Source: Rhodococcus sp. HM1
Lineage (GTDB): Bacteria > Actinomycetota > Actinomycetes > Mycobacteriales > Mycobacteriaceae
Length of the DNA: 64,000 nucleotides
Reading direction: 5' to 3'
Assembly (NCBI RefSeq): GCF_023218075.1
Contig: NZ_JALPTB010000021.1
Location: 1-64,000 of the forward strand
Shown here: one piece after another, positions 9,100 through 17,598 of the stretch
How the letters are laid out: each line of letters opens with the position of its first letter
Numbering within the stretch: the stretch's first letter is position 1
Made by a program: the position numbers and the translations under genes
Notes under the pieces: generated by a model
Databases searched by the model: none
Told to the model about the DNA's origin: nothing
The model's input: only the letters and a program-made list of their open reading frames with translations

Positions 9100-10058
9100 G
9101 AGTAGTGCACCTTCTTCTCGACGAATCGCATCTGCACCACCGTGACGACCATGAGCATCACGAACATGATCATTGCGCCGGCCGCGGCCGATCCGGCCTT
9201 GAACTGGCGGAAGCCTTCGTTGTAGATGAACCAGCTCAGTGTCGTTGTGGATTCGGCAGGTCCACCGCTGGTCATCATCGCGATGACGTCGAAGGATTGG
9301 AACGCGCCGATCACCTGCGTGACCATGAGAAACATGGTCGTGGGGGAGAGCAGTGGGAGCTTGATGTACCGGAATACCTGCCATCGGTTCGCGCCGTCGA
9401 GGCGCGCCGCTTCGAGCACGTCTTCGGGGAGGGATTGCAGTGCGGACAGATACACGATGGCGACGAACCCGACGCCTTTCCAGATCGACACGATGATGAG
9501 GGCGGGTAGCGCCCACTGACTGGTGGTGGTCCAGTGCGGCGAACCGAACCCGAGCACCGAGAAGAAGGCACGGGACAAGCCGTAGTTGGGGTCGAAGAGG
9601 AAAAGCCATATTGCTGCTACCGCGGCACCCGAGAGGATGTGGGGTGAGAACGCCAGTGCCGAGACCGCTGAGCGGCCACGCGTCTTGGTCGTGAACAGCA
9701 ACGCGAGGGCCAGGCCGCCGAGGAGGCTTGCGCCGACCACCGCCACGACCCACACCGCGGTAATGCGCAGAACGCGCAGGAAGGAGGGGTCGGTGAACAG
9801 GTTGATGTAGTTGTCGAGGCCGATGAAAGTCGGGCTCGGTGCGATCATGTCCCATCGGGTCAGACTCAGATACGCATTGCCGATTACGGGCCAGTACGCG
9901 AACACCGCGATGAGCGCGAGGTTCGGGAGCGCGAACAGGGCGAAGAGCATGTATTCCCGTCGCCGCCGACGGTTCCGGTTGCGCTGTGGTGCGGGTGGTG
10001 CCGCAGGACCGTCCGGGATTTCCGCAACCGGCATCGCCGTGATGCGCTGGGCTGTCAT
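9096..10058 (-). CDS. ABC transporter permease (MalF/UgpA-type)
   Basis: About 320 residues. After an Arg-rich cytoplasmic N-terminus (NRNRRRRREYM), six membrane segments follow (first MLFALFALPNLALIAVFAYW) and the EAA loop is EAARLDGANRWQVFRY. It is the first gene of the importer operon. The ATG at 10058 is 12 nt from a strong AAGGAGG; an in-frame GTG at 10064 lies 6 nt from it and may be the real start. The upstream 316-bp region is shared with the divergent DeoR-type regulator. Confidence 0.9.
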   Translation of the reverse strand: MTAQRITAMPVAEIPDGPAAPPAPQRNRNRRRRREYMLFALFALPNLALIAVFAYWPVIGNAYLSLTRWDMIAPSPTFIGLDNYINLFTDPSFLRVLRITAVWVVAVVGASLLGGLALALLFTTKTRGRSAVSALAFSPHILSGAAVAAIWLFLFDPNYGLSRAFFSVLGFGSPHWTTTSQWALPALIIVSIWKGVGFVAIVYLSALQSLPEDVLEAARLDGANRWQVFRYIKLPLLSPTTMFLMVTQVIGAFQSFDVIAMMTSGGPAESTTTLSWFIYNEGFRQFKAGSAAAGAMIMFVMLMVVTVVQMRFVEKKVHYS

Positions 10059-10374
10059 GGACACATCCACCCTCCTTTCGAAATAACAATGCAGTGTTAG
10101 CAATCTGCGGGACGCGACTCATGGTGGCATCCGGTGCCGGGGTGGTCAAAGCGCCTCGATGGATAGCGGGAATCGCCGCACCGGATCTGGAGTACATCTA
10201 AAACGATTGCTAGGCAATACAAGTGGATCTGAGGAGTTGTTCTTCGGAGTTCTCGGTAAGCAGCGATTCGGAAAGAATCGGGCAAACCTTCCCGCTCTGT
10301 TCATGACCCGTTAATCACACTCGGGGTGATATAAAGAGCCAAACGCGAGTAGAGCATCGAGGGGAGATTCGGAG
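10059..10374. promoter_or_regulatory. Divergent control region of the Ugp-type operon and DeoR-type regulator
   Basis: 316 bp with no gene. GATTGCTA occurs twice in opposite orientation (minus strand 10098-10105; plus strand 10205-10212), and the second copy sits inside the inverted repeat ATTGC-TAG-GCAAT at 10206-10218. A further ATCAC/GTGAT pair lies at 10314-10318 and 10326-10330, just before the regulator. Paired, widely spaced sites fit looping repression by a DeoR/GlpR-type protein, but this is inference. Confidence 0.45.
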
Positions 10375-11250
10375 ATGACGCAGCGGATCATCAGTACATC
10401 GAGACAGGCGCGCCTCGACGCGATCCTCGAATGCCTGCTGGCCGACGAGAACGAAACAGCGCAGTCGCTGTCCACACGATTCGGCTTGTCGCTCATGACC
10501 GTTCACCGAGATCTGGACGAGCTACAACGTCGCGGGGTCATCCGGAAATTCCGAGGCGGAGTGAGTGTCGCACGCACGAGCACCTACGAAATCAGTGCAC
10601 CACTGCGCCGTCTCGTGGCGGTACCACAGAAGAAGGCGATCGCTGCTGCTGCCGCCGCCAGTATGGTGGCGCCGGGACAGTCGATACTGCTCGACGACTC
10701 GACGACTGTCGCAACCATGCTCGATCACCTGCTCGACATCGAAGAACTACACATCGTGACCAACTATCTGCCGACCCTCACGCGCATTGCGCACGACGGC
10801 GGCGCGACGGTCACCGCGATCGGCGGAACGTTCGACATAGGGCACGAGTCCTTCCTCGGGGTCGGTGCGGTGGCCGCGATCCGCAACCTGAGGGTGGACA
10901 CCGCATTCTTCTCCACAACCAGCGCAGACCTCGACGGCACCTACCACCAGGAAGAATCGATCGTGCCGGTCAAGGCCGAGATGATGCGCTCGGCACGTCG
11001 ACGAGTACTGCTCGTCGACTCGAGCAAACTCGGCGGGACGTCGCTCCACCGGGTGTCGGGATGGAAGGTCGTCGACGACCTCGTCACCGACATCGGAGCC
11101 CCCGCAGATCTGCTCGACGCGCTGCGCGCCCAGGGAGTGCGAGTGACCACGATCGACCCCGCGACGCCGTTTCCGGAAGCCCGACGAGAACCCGGCACCG
11201 ATGCTGTAGGCACAGACGAAGCAGGCACACACGACGAGGAGAAGCAGTGA
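10375..11250 (+). CDS. DeoR/GlpR-family transcriptional regulator
   Basis: 291 residues. The N-terminal DeoR helix-turn-helix (ARLDAILECLLADENETAQ, then MTVHRDLDELQRRGVIRKFRGG) is followed by a DeoR C-terminal sensor domain (residues about 80-250) with the GQSILLDDSTT sugar-phosphate-pocket segment. Members are usually repressors released by a phosphorylated sugar or glycerol phosphate. It is divergent from the Ugp-type operon and overlaps the HAD phosphatase, so it probably controls both. The last 25 residues are charged and beyond the fold. Confidence 0.9.
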   Translation: MTQRIISTSRQARLDAILECLLADENETAQSLSTRFGLSLMTVHRDLDELQRRGVIRKFRGGVSVARTSTYEISAPLRRLVAVPQKKAIAAAAAASMVAPGQSILLDDSTTVATMLDHLLDIEELHIVTNYLPTLTRIAHDGGATVTAIGGTFDIGHESFLGVGAVAAIRNLRVDTAFFSTTSADLDGTYHQEESIVPVKAEMMRSARRRVLLVDSSKLGGTSLHRVSGWKVVDDLVTDIGAPADLLDALRAQGVRVTTIDPATPFPEARREPGTDAVGTDEAGTHDEEKQ

Positions 11251-11927
11251 CCCAGGTAGATACCGGCGTGGATGCCGTGTTGTGGGATATGGACGGCACT
11301 CTGGTCGACACGGAGCCGTACTGGTTCCGGGCCGAAACTATTCTCCTTGCCGCGCACGGCATTCCGTGGACAGAGGAGCAGGCAGCCGAACTCGTCGGCA
11401 ATGCGCTACCGACATCTGCGGCTGTCCTGCGCGCCGCCGGCGTGGATCTCGGCATCCGTGAGATCATCGACACACTCATCGATTCCGTGATCGCGCAGGT
11501 TCGGCAAGCAGTGCCGTGGCGACCCGGCGCGCGCGAGCTTCTCGCGCAGATCCGCGCTGCGGGTATTCCATGCGTGATGGTGACGATGAGTGAGCGGACG
11601 CTGGCATCGGAAATCGCCCGACTGCTCCCGGACGGGACCTTCGAGTTCCTGGTGACCGGCGACATGGTGACCCGGGGGAAACCCGACCCCGAACCGTACC
11701 GGCTCGCCGTCGAGACCTTGCGATCCACCCGCGGTGAACTCTCCCTCGACCGGATCGTGGCTATCGAGGATTCACTACCCGGTATGGCCTCGGCCACAGC
11801 CGCCGGCGTTGTCACACTGGGTGTTCCCAATATCGTGGAGTTGCCCGACGGTCCCGGCCATACGCTGTGGCCCACTCTCGAAGGTCGCGGCCTCGTACAT
11901 CTGAGAGAGCTCGTGAACACGCGGTGA
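11247..11927 (+). CDS. HAD-superfamily phosphatase (subfamily IA)
   Basis: 226 residues with all four HAD motifs: DMDGTLVDTEPYW (nucleophile Asp14, acid Asp16), VTMSE (Thr/Ser), GKPDPEPY (Lys), and IEDSLPG (metal Asp). This arrangement fits beta-phosphoglucomutase-like or glycerol-phosphate phosphatases. The GTG at 11247 overlaps the regulator's stop (11248-11250). The context suggests it removes phosphate from, or recycles, the imported glycerol phosphate; substrate is inferred only. Confidence 0.88.
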   Translation: MTQVDTGVDAVLWDMDGTLVDTEPYWFRAETILLAAHGIPWTEEQAAELVGNALPTSAAVLRAAGVDLGIREIIDTLIDSVIAQVRQAVPWRPGARELLAQIRAAGIPCVMVTMSERTLASEIARLLPDGTFEFLVTGDMVTRGKPDPEPYRLAVETLRSTRGELSLDRIVAIEDSLPGMASATAAGVVTLGVPNIVELPDGPGHTLWPTLEGRGLVHLRELVNTR

Positions 11928-11931
11928 CACC

Positions 11932-11958
11932 GTGGGGCCGGTCTCCGACCGGCCCCAC
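11932..11958. terminator. Bidirectional hairpin terminator
   Basis: Perfect 12-bp stem GTGGGGCCGGTC (11932-11943) with 11947-11958 and a 3-nt loop, sitting between the convergent HAD phosphatase and ATPase genes. There is no long T-tract, which is usual in these genomes. Confidence 0.75.
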
Positions 11959-11967
11959 GTGCGTTCG

Positions 11968-13050
11968 TCAGGCGCTCAGACGAAGCCCGCTGTCGCAGTC
12001 GAACAGGTGCAGCGCCGACGGCTCGGGCCGTATTTGCACTACCGCATCGACCGGGGGAGGTGTGCGGTCGCCGGTGCGGACCGTGATCGGAAGACGTGTA
12101 CCGCCTGCCATGACATGGCCGTACAGGTACGCGTCGGCTCCCAGTTCCTCGACCATGTCGATCGTCATGTCGACCCCGGTGCCGTCGGTGCTCACGTGCA
12201 TCGACTCCGGACGCACACCGACCGTGACCTTCACGCCTCGGGTCGCACCCAGCGTTCTCCGTTCGACCGGAACGGCGAGACCTGCGAAGTCGATACCGCC
12301 GTCGACGATCGGCACATCGATCAGGCTCATCGCCGGCGACCCGATAAAACTGGCGACGAAACGGTTCGCTGGTCGCGCATACAGATTGCGGGGCGTGTCG
12401 ACCTGCTGGAGGACGCCACCGTCGAGAACCGCGACCCGGTCACCCATCGTCATCGCCTCTATCTGGTCGTGGGTGACGTACATCGTCGTCACCCCGAGCG
12501 TACGGGTGAGCCGGGCGACCTGATTACGCGTCTGCACACGCAGTTTCGCGTCGAGATTCGACAACGGCTCATCCATCAGGAACACCTGCGGGCTCCGCAC
12601 GATGGCCCGGCCCATCGCGACCCGCTGACGCTGACCGCCCGAAAGGGCTTTCGGTTTGCGATCCAGGTACGGCTCCAGATCGAGCATGCGCGCCGCCTCC
12701 ACGATGCGACGACTGCGTTCGTCCTTGGACACCCCGGCGATCTTCAGCGCGAAACCCATGTTCTCGGCCACCGACATGTGCGGATACAGGGCATAGTTCT
12801 GGAACACCATCGCGATGTCGCGGTCCTTCGACTCGACGTCGGTGACGTCGGTGTCGCCGATGAACAGCTGTCCGTTGTCGATTTCTTCGAGGCCGGCGAG
12901 CATGCGGAGCGTGGTGGTTTTTCCGCAACCCGACGGGCCGACGAGGACGAGGAACTCGCCGTCGGCGATCTCGAGGTCGAGCCCGTCGACCGCGGGTTTC
13001 TCGGCGCCGGGATAGTGACGGGTGATGTCGGAGAAGGTGACTGTAGCCAT
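11968..13050 (-). CDS. ugpC: ABC transporter ATP-binding protein (UgpC/MsmK-type)
   Basis: 360 residues. The nucleotide-binding domain has Walker A GPSGCGKTTT, the Q-loop VFQNYALYPHMSV, signature LSGGQRQRVAMGRA, Walker B VFLMDEPLSNLD and H-loop YVTHDQIEA. A C-terminal TOBE/MalK-type regulatory domain (about 240-360) follows. It energises the permeases at 8212-10058, which have no ATPase in their own operon. The start (ATG 13048-13050) precedes MATVTFSDITRHYPG, the normal beginning for the family. An upstream open frame extends further but lacks family sequence. Confidence 0.9.
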   Translation of the reverse strand: MATVTFSDITRHYPGAEKPAVDGLDLEIADGEFLVLVGPSGCGKTTTLRMLAGLEEIDNGQLFIGDTDVTDVESKDRDIAMVFQNYALYPHMSVAENMGFALKIAGVSKDERSRRIVEAARMLDLEPYLDRKPKALSGGQRQRVAMGRAIVRSPQVFLMDEPLSNLDAKLRVQTRNQVARLTRTLGVTTMYVTHDQIEAMTMGDRVAVLDGGVLQQVDTPRNLYARPANRFVASFIGSPAMSLIDVPIVDGGIDFAGLAVPVERRTLGATRGVKVTVGVRPESMHVSTDGTGVDMTIDMVEELGADAYLYGHVMAGGTRLPITVRTGDRTPPPVDAVVQIRPEPSALHLFDCDSGLRLSA

Positions 13051-13676
13051 GGGGAGATTCCTTCCACGGGCAGGTACGTGCCCGACGATCCGTAGTGAAG
13101 GGACAACGGTCCGATCACTGTCATCCCATCGGCTGTGAATGAACGCGCGATGGTGGCCGTCTGAATAGGAGGTGGCGGCGACGCGAGGACTGTCAGCGGC
13201 TCGCAGGTACCGAACCTCGTCACGGGCCAGCATCGTCAGTTCTGAATGTTCACTTCCCTGGACGGGAACACATTCGAAGACGTCAGCACCACACCGATAT
13301 TCACCACGTGGCCGTCACAGACGATCGACGCTGCCGGCACGGTGTGGGTCGTCGCCGACGGCGTCAGGTCTATTCCCACCGTCAATATGGGTGGCCACCG
13401 CTGTTGGATGTAGCGGCCCTCTGTCGACGGCAGGTGAAAATTAATGGTGGTGTACGCGGTCGTCCGACACCTACGTGAAAACCGGCGGCGAACCCCTCGT
13501 GCCAGATCAGTGCGGAGTTCGAGTGCAGCGGTGGTGGCACCGCGTCCAGAATCGTCGTCGACAAGTCCGCACGACTCTTCTCGGCGGCGCCGTCACCGTG
13601 CGGCACCGTTCGCTGGTTGACGATTGTGGCGTGAGCCAGCGGCAGGAAGCTACCTTTCGATCCTCGACACGCGGCT
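13051..13676. other. 626-bp stretch without a convincing gene
   Basis: It must carry the promoter for the ATPase gene, but no clear -35/-10 pair stands out. A minus-strand frame 13382-13606 (74 residues, GTG start) contains the plausible segment AVPPPLHSNSALIWHEGFAAGF, and a plus-strand frame from 13247 reads 55 residues. Neither has a ribosome site or support, and both may be remnants in an eroding region. Confidence 0.4.
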
Positions 13677-14342
13677 GTGACCGCTCGGGCGAAGACTCAA
13701 GGGTCCTGTCGTCAGTCGGGTCATGAACAGCTGATCGGGTGTCGGACCACCTCGCGTACGCCGGTGGCGGTGGTGACAGAGTTTCTGCTGCCGCTGACGA
13801 TCGAACCGCCGACCGAGGCGTGGACTCGTGCGATGCACGCCGACCGGCACGGTTGCTGGATCACCTCCTTACACGAGGTGTTCCGGTGCACGCGCACCGC
13901 CTCGACCGAGGTCACCGTCGAACGGGTCACCACCGAGGGTGGCCGCAGCGTCGTCGACGAGGGGCGGTTGTTCCTGCGTACCTTCCCGAAAGCGATTGTG
14001 CGGACCGATCGCCGGTACGGTGTGGTGCGCATCGAGCCCGCGGCACACCCGGTGCGCATGCTCGACGATGCGGGGCAGTTGGTGCCGGTCGAGGATGCGG
14101 CACTGGCCGCCCGGATCCTGGCGCGACGGGAGCTGCCCCACGTCGCCCGCAGCGTCGACGACACCCGGTGGATCGCAGCCGAAGAGCTGATCGCAGAGGA
14201 TCCGGACGGGAGCCGCGAGCGCATCGATCTCGAGATCCGAGCCTGCGGCACCGTGCAGTGGCTCCGGTCCGACCCGATGACCGACCCGAACAACGCCGAC
14301 ATCATCACCGTGATCTCGTTGCCGATACCGGACGAACCGTAG
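13677..14342 (+). CDS. Hypothetical protein
   Basis: Up to 221 residues; not recognised. Composition is normal for the genome, without signal peptide, membrane segments or metal motifs. It has an alternating beta-rich look (TVERVTTEGGRSVVDEGRLF; YGVVRIEPAAHPVRML) and a C-terminal DPNNADIITVISLPIP. The start is unclear: 13677 is a GTG without a ribosome site, and GTGs around 13764-13773 would remove a poorly conserved-looking 30-residue lead. It stands 75 bp before another hypothetical gene that appears frameshifted. Confidence 0.5.
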   Translation: MTARAKTQGSCRQSGHEQLIGCRTTSRTPVAVVTEFLLPLTIEPPTEAWTRAMHADRHGCWITSLHEVFRCTRTASTEVTVERVTTEGGRSVVDEGRLFLRTFPKAIVRTDRRYGVVRIEPAAHPVRMLDDAGQLVPVEDAALAARILARRELPHVARSVDDTRWIAAEELIAEDPDGSRERIDLEIRACGTVQWLRSDPMTDPNNADIITVISLPIPDEP

Positions 14343-14417
14343 ACCGGCGGTACCGCGCCGGGGCAGGGGTCTGCGGCGGGGTGCCGCTGGTGTGAGGAGG
14401 GGCCCTATCGTGCAGGG

Positions 14418-14936
14418 ATGAGGCGGTCGTGGCGCGCAGGGTTGAGTCAGTGGTTGGACCTGCTGCTGCCGGATGCGGTCAGGGCTCGGCTCCCTGGTCT
14501 CGTGCAGCGCGTTTTTCGGATCGGTCCGCGTTACGGCATCGCGCGGGATGGCGGTGTACGGCTCCGGTATCGACGGCGAGATCGATGCAGCTTCGGCGTT
14601 GCTCGAGCCGGACGAGTTGCTGCGGTGGCTCGCCGCGCGTGGTGAGCCCAGCGCTGCCACGGTGGATGCGCTGGTCGCAGTGCAGCGACGGCGTGAGGAA
14701 GCGTTGGCCGATGAGGAACTCGGCCACATGCTCGGTGGCGAGATGGCGTTGTTGTTGGGGCAGGTCTTGATCGCGAGCATCGACGGCGCGCACTGGCATG
14801 TGTGGCCGAACGGCCATCCGGTTGTGCGGATCGGCCGAACGGATCTCGATGTCACCGAGATTGCCGATGCCTATCTGTGCCGGCAGGGCCATCTCCGAGC
14901 GCGATCGTCGAGCGCTACCGCGGAGCCGGCAGGTGA
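14418..14936 (+). pseudogene. Probable frameshifted conserved hypothetical gene
   Basis: The frame starting at 14418 reads WLDLLLPDAVRARLPGLVQ and FRIGPRYGIA, then becomes Arg-rich nonsense. At about 14548 another frame takes over with AVYGSGIDGEIDAASALL, EPDELLRWLAARGE and GAHWHVWPNGHPVVRIGRTD. Near 14890 the first frame again gives a sensible tail (PSAIVERYRGAGR, stop at 14934). The two compensating shifts suggest a damaged gene. Alternatively an intact gene begins at the ATG 14548 and runs to 14994. The HWHVWPNGHPVVR block resembles an actinobacterial family of unknown function (possibly DUF6278, from memory and uncertain). Confidence 0.5.
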
Positions 14937-15048
14937 GAGGACCGGTCGCGTAGTGCGTGCCGCCGATCGTCGGTGGTGCATGACCGGTTGGTGAGCGGAT
15001 GTGGGATAGCACGGCAGCTCTGTCTCGAGTGTGAATGTGATCCTACCG

Positions 15049-15083
15049 GTAATACCCTTTCGAAAGTTCCGAAAGGGTATTAC
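15049..15083. promoter_or_regulatory. Perfect inverted repeat (operator) before the antitoxin gene
   Basis: GTAATACCCTTTCG at 15049-15062 and its exact reverse complement at 15070-15083, with a 7-nt spacer. It lies 27 bp before the ATG of the helix-turn-helix antitoxin. Perfect 14-bp arms at this distance are typical of sites for autorepression by toxin-antitoxin proteins. Confidence 0.75.
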
Positions 15084-15110
15084 GTTTCTTTCGAATAGAA
15101 GGGTGAGGAC

Positions 15111-15650
15111 ATGACGCAGGCGTTGGAGCAGCGCACGTATCTCCCGGAGCCCGAGGACGGCGACCGCTTCGCGGAGGTGATCGGCTTCCTCGACGCGCAC
15201 GAACGTCGCTTCGGTGACCGGGTGGAGCCGCGATACCTGCTTGTCGGTGTGGACGAAGGGGATCAGGTGCCCTTGCCGGCCGAGGTGCACGCGATTCTCA
15301 AGCAGGTGGCCTCGGCGTTGCAGGCGGGGCGAGCGGTCACTGTTGCTCCGCACACCACGAAATTGACCACCCAGCAGGCGGCCGATCTGCTGGGGGTGAC
15401 CCGACCGACCGTCAAACGGCTGATCTCGGTGGGGGAGTTGCCGGCGGAGAAAGTCGGCACCCGGCACCGGCTGGTGCTGCGTGATGTCCTCGACTACCAG
15501 CAGCGGCGACGCGCGCAGCAGTACGAGGCGTTGGTGGCCACGTCCGTGCCTCTCGTCGACGAGGACGATCCCGAGGTGGTCGCCGAGCAGTTGAAGGCAG
15601 CCCGTAAGGCCGTGGCGGCGCGCCGACGGGCCCGTAACACGATCGCCTGA
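15111..15650 (+). CDS. Excisionase-type helix-turn-helix antitoxin (PIN-toxin partner)
   Basis: 179 residues. A central MerR/excisionase-like DNA-binding domain (about 83-130) reads KLTTQQAADLLGVTRPTVKRL then GELPAEKVGTRHRLVLRDVL. The N-terminal third and a charged helical tail are as seen in antitoxins of actinobacterial PIN-domain systems. The ATG follows AGAAGGGTGAGGAC. The perfect palindrome just upstream is the likely autoregulatory site. Downstream, only a stump of the PIN toxin remains (15695-15785), so this antitoxin is probably orphaned. Confidence 0.75.
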   Translation: MTQALEQRTYLPEPEDGDRFAEVIGFLDAHERRFGDRVEPRYLLVGVDEGDQVPLPAEVHAILKQVASALQAGRAVTVAPHTTKLTTQQAADLLGVTRPTVKRLISVGELPAEKVGTRHRLVLRDVLDYQQRRRAQQYEALVATSVPLVDEDDPEVVAEQLKAARKAVAARRRARNTIA

Positions 15651-15694
15651 CCGCGAGGGAGGGTTTCGTCGCAGGGGCTCGTTGCACTGCGCGG

Positions 15695-15785
15695 ATGTTC
15701 GCTGCTGTTCGGGGGCACGTCCGTGCTGTGGCCCAGCCGGCAACGCGACTTCCTGCTGTCCTTGGCGATCGAGGGAGACGTTATC
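15695..15785 (+). pseudogene. 5' stump of a PIN-domain toxin
   Basis: After the ATG at 15695 (MFAA), a change of frame gives TSVLWPSRQRDFLLSLAIEG, which matches the first strand and helix of PIN-domain toxins of this family (normally an Asp-Thr/Ser-x-Val-Leu start). The catalytic Asp position is damaged and the remaining 80 percent of the gene is absent. The sequence passes straight into an unrelated minus-strand gene fragment at 15781. The gap of about 45 bp from the antitoxin is the spacing expected of the pair. Confidence 0.6.
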
Positions 15786-16014
15786 GGTTGTCGGGCAGTC
15801 CCAGGATGGTGAGGTCTTCCCCGACGATGACTTGTCCGGAGAATCCTTGCTGAGCTCGACGTTGCCACTCTTCGGTGCTGGTAAATGATGGACCGCCTGG
15901 AACGAGGTGATTGAGTACCAGAGTCTTCACCCCGGCTCGTTCAGCCAGTGCTCCAATAGCGTCGACGTCGGTGTGGGAGGCACGTAGGTGTTCGATCAGT
16001 TTCGTCGGGGGCAT
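15781..16014 (-). pseudogene. C-terminal fragment of an MBL-fold metallo-hydrolase
   Basis: 77 residues, reading HLRASHTDVDAIGALAERAG then VKTLVLNHLVPGG and GQVIVGEDLTILGLP. The conserved His in LVLNHLVP and the GEDLT.L tail are the ends of metallo-beta-lactamase-fold hydrolases. The N-terminal two thirds with the HxHxDH metal site are missing and no homologous sequence is seen beyond 16014. The stop at 15781-15783 abuts the PIN stump. Confidence 0.65.
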
Positions 16015-16712
16015 CCGTTATCGGCCGGGCCCGTTTCTGTGAGTCGTGTGCGTGCCGGGAAAGCTACCTGCTCTCGGTGTCGAGGCGAAACAGGCAGTGA
16101 CGGTGGGCGTACGTGCGAGTTGTGCAGGTATACGTGGTAGTTGGTCACCCTGCGAGCGGTGTCGTTGTGTGAGAGCTTGGGCAATCCAGCGATTGGTGTC
16201 GATACCGGCGTCGACGGGGAGGCCGCAGACTGATCCGATGATATGGCCTCGACGTTGGCAGGTGGCATCGTCCATGCCGACGACTGTGCGTCGCGCCGGG
16301 ACACGTTCGACCAGTTAGGCGGCGGCTCACTGAAGCGCGAAGGATGGATCGCTGTTGATGACGAGGTCTGTTGGCCTGCACGTTCGTGCTCTTGGTGGTC
16401 TTTCCTGACGGAGGAACGCGCTATGAAGGACCACTTTGGGATTGGGTGCGGAACTCGGTGAGCTGCGCTGGGCTGGGAAGCCAACACGGGTGGCAGAAGT
16501 CCCCAATGCTCAAATCAATGCTGGATCGATACGAGCTGTCGGATCACGCCGCGCGGCATGTACCGGACCTGCGGCGACGTGCCAGCGGCGGATTGATTGC
16601 GAGGATACCGGTATCCGGAGCCTGCGTGAGTGGGATCCACTAGCCGCAAGATGCGCCAGGGACGCCGGACCACGTGTGCTCGACCTGTGACGGCTCGTTG
16701 CCGCGTCCGAAT
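16015..16712. other. Degenerate region without an intact gene
   Basis: About 700 bp with lower GC and stops in all frames. Short open stretches exist on both strands but no domain is recognisable and codon use is unlike the flanking genes. It probably contains further remnants of the mobile or eroded segment that separates the uptake locus from the catabolic region. I could not identify an insertion-sequence end. Confidence 0.4.
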
Positions 16713-17510
16713 TCAATCCAGGATGTCGCGAACCTTCGTGTCCTCGCGACCGGAAAGCACGAGGGACTCGGCCACGACCATGTGCTTCTGCCAGTGCGTG
16801 AACGCACCGGACCCGTCGCGGGCACGCAGCAGCTTGATCAGCTTGCGCTGTGAACGGACGAACAACTTGTAGTTCGCCTCGTACTTTTCCACGTCGGTCG
16901 AGAGCCGTTCCTGAGTGACGTTCGTGGTGTGCCGTTCGTAGATCTCGTGCAGCATTCCGGCTATCAAGGCAAGTGTGGCATTGCCTGCCAGCTGGACCAT
17001 CCGAAGGTGGAAACGTGCAGCGGTCTGCCCGAAAGTGCCGGATTCGTACGATGCCGGAATGGCTTCGTCCACGATGCGTTCGAGTTCGTCGAAGGCTTCG
17101 TCGGTGCCGGTTTCGGCTAGAAGTCGCGCTGCGGTGGGTTCGATGGCTTGGCGAGCGATATACACGTCGGCGACGGTGGCGCCTGAAAGCTCCAGCAGTA
17201 GCGACGCCGGTCGTGCAACTACCTCCGGGCCCGGCACGCACACCCGGGCACCGGAACGGGAACCGCGGCGGACCTCGACAAGCCGTTCGGCTTCGAGCAC
17301 GCGGACCGCCTCGCGGAGCGTGGGCCGGCTGACGGAGAAATGCTCCATCAGTTCGGCTTCGTGTGGGAGATGGTCGCCGTCCTTGAGTTCGCCGTCGACG
17401 ATCATGCGCCGCAGCTTGCGCGCGACGAGCTCAGCCGTCTTGGGGGTTCGAATCGCTCGTCCCATCGTGCCGGGGGCATCGAAGATCGGAGCCCATGCTT
17501 GGTCGGTCAC
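16713..17510 (-). CDS. GntR-family regulator, FadR/FCD subfamily
   Basis: 265 residues. A winged helix-turn-helix (residues about 20-90: RTPKTAELVARKLRRMIVDG; PHEAELMEHFSVSRPTLREA) is followed by an all-helical FCD effector domain (about 110-240). FadR-type proteins usually repress catabolic operons and are released by an acyl-CoA or carboxylate. The DNA-binding half is almost the same as in the regulator at 41039-41839, so the two probably read the same operator. An ACTTAGT half-site lies 35 bp before its start. Confidence 0.92.
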   Translation of the reverse strand: MTDQAWAPIFDAPGTMGRAIRTPKTAELVARKLRRMIVDGELKDGDHLPHEAELMEHFSVSRPTLREAVRVLEAERLVEVRRGSRSGARVCVPGPEVVARPASLLLELSGATVADVYIARQAIEPTAARLLAETGTDEAFDELERIVDEAIPASYESGTFGQTAARFHLRMVQLAGNATLALIAGMLHEIYERHTTNVTQERLSTDVEKYEANYKLFVRSQRKLIKLLRARDGSGAFTHWQKHMVVAESLVLSGREDTKVRDILD

Positions 17511-17544
17511 GGGGACACCTTCCTGCTCTGGTTCAACTTCGCGT

Positions 17545-17551
17545 ACTTAGT
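17545..17551. promoter_or_regulatory. Half-site of the shared FadR-type operator
   Basis: ACTTAGT followed by AAGGTACC; only the left arm matches the palindrome found elsewhere in the region. It lies just upstream of the regulator gene at 16713-17510, so weak autoregulation is possible. Confidence 0.3.
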
Positions 17552-17598
17552 AAGGTACCCGAGGGGGCTACCCGGAGGTAACTACCCGTGAAGGCGTG

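Noticed and set aside
13382-13606. 74-codon minus-strand frame with AVPPPLHSNSALIWHEGFAAGF
   Set aside because: The segment looks protein-like but there is no ribosome site or supporting neighbour, so I mention it only in the gap description.
16015-16712. Possible insertion-sequence remnant
   Set aside because: No transposase motif, terminal inverted repeat or target duplication could be found.
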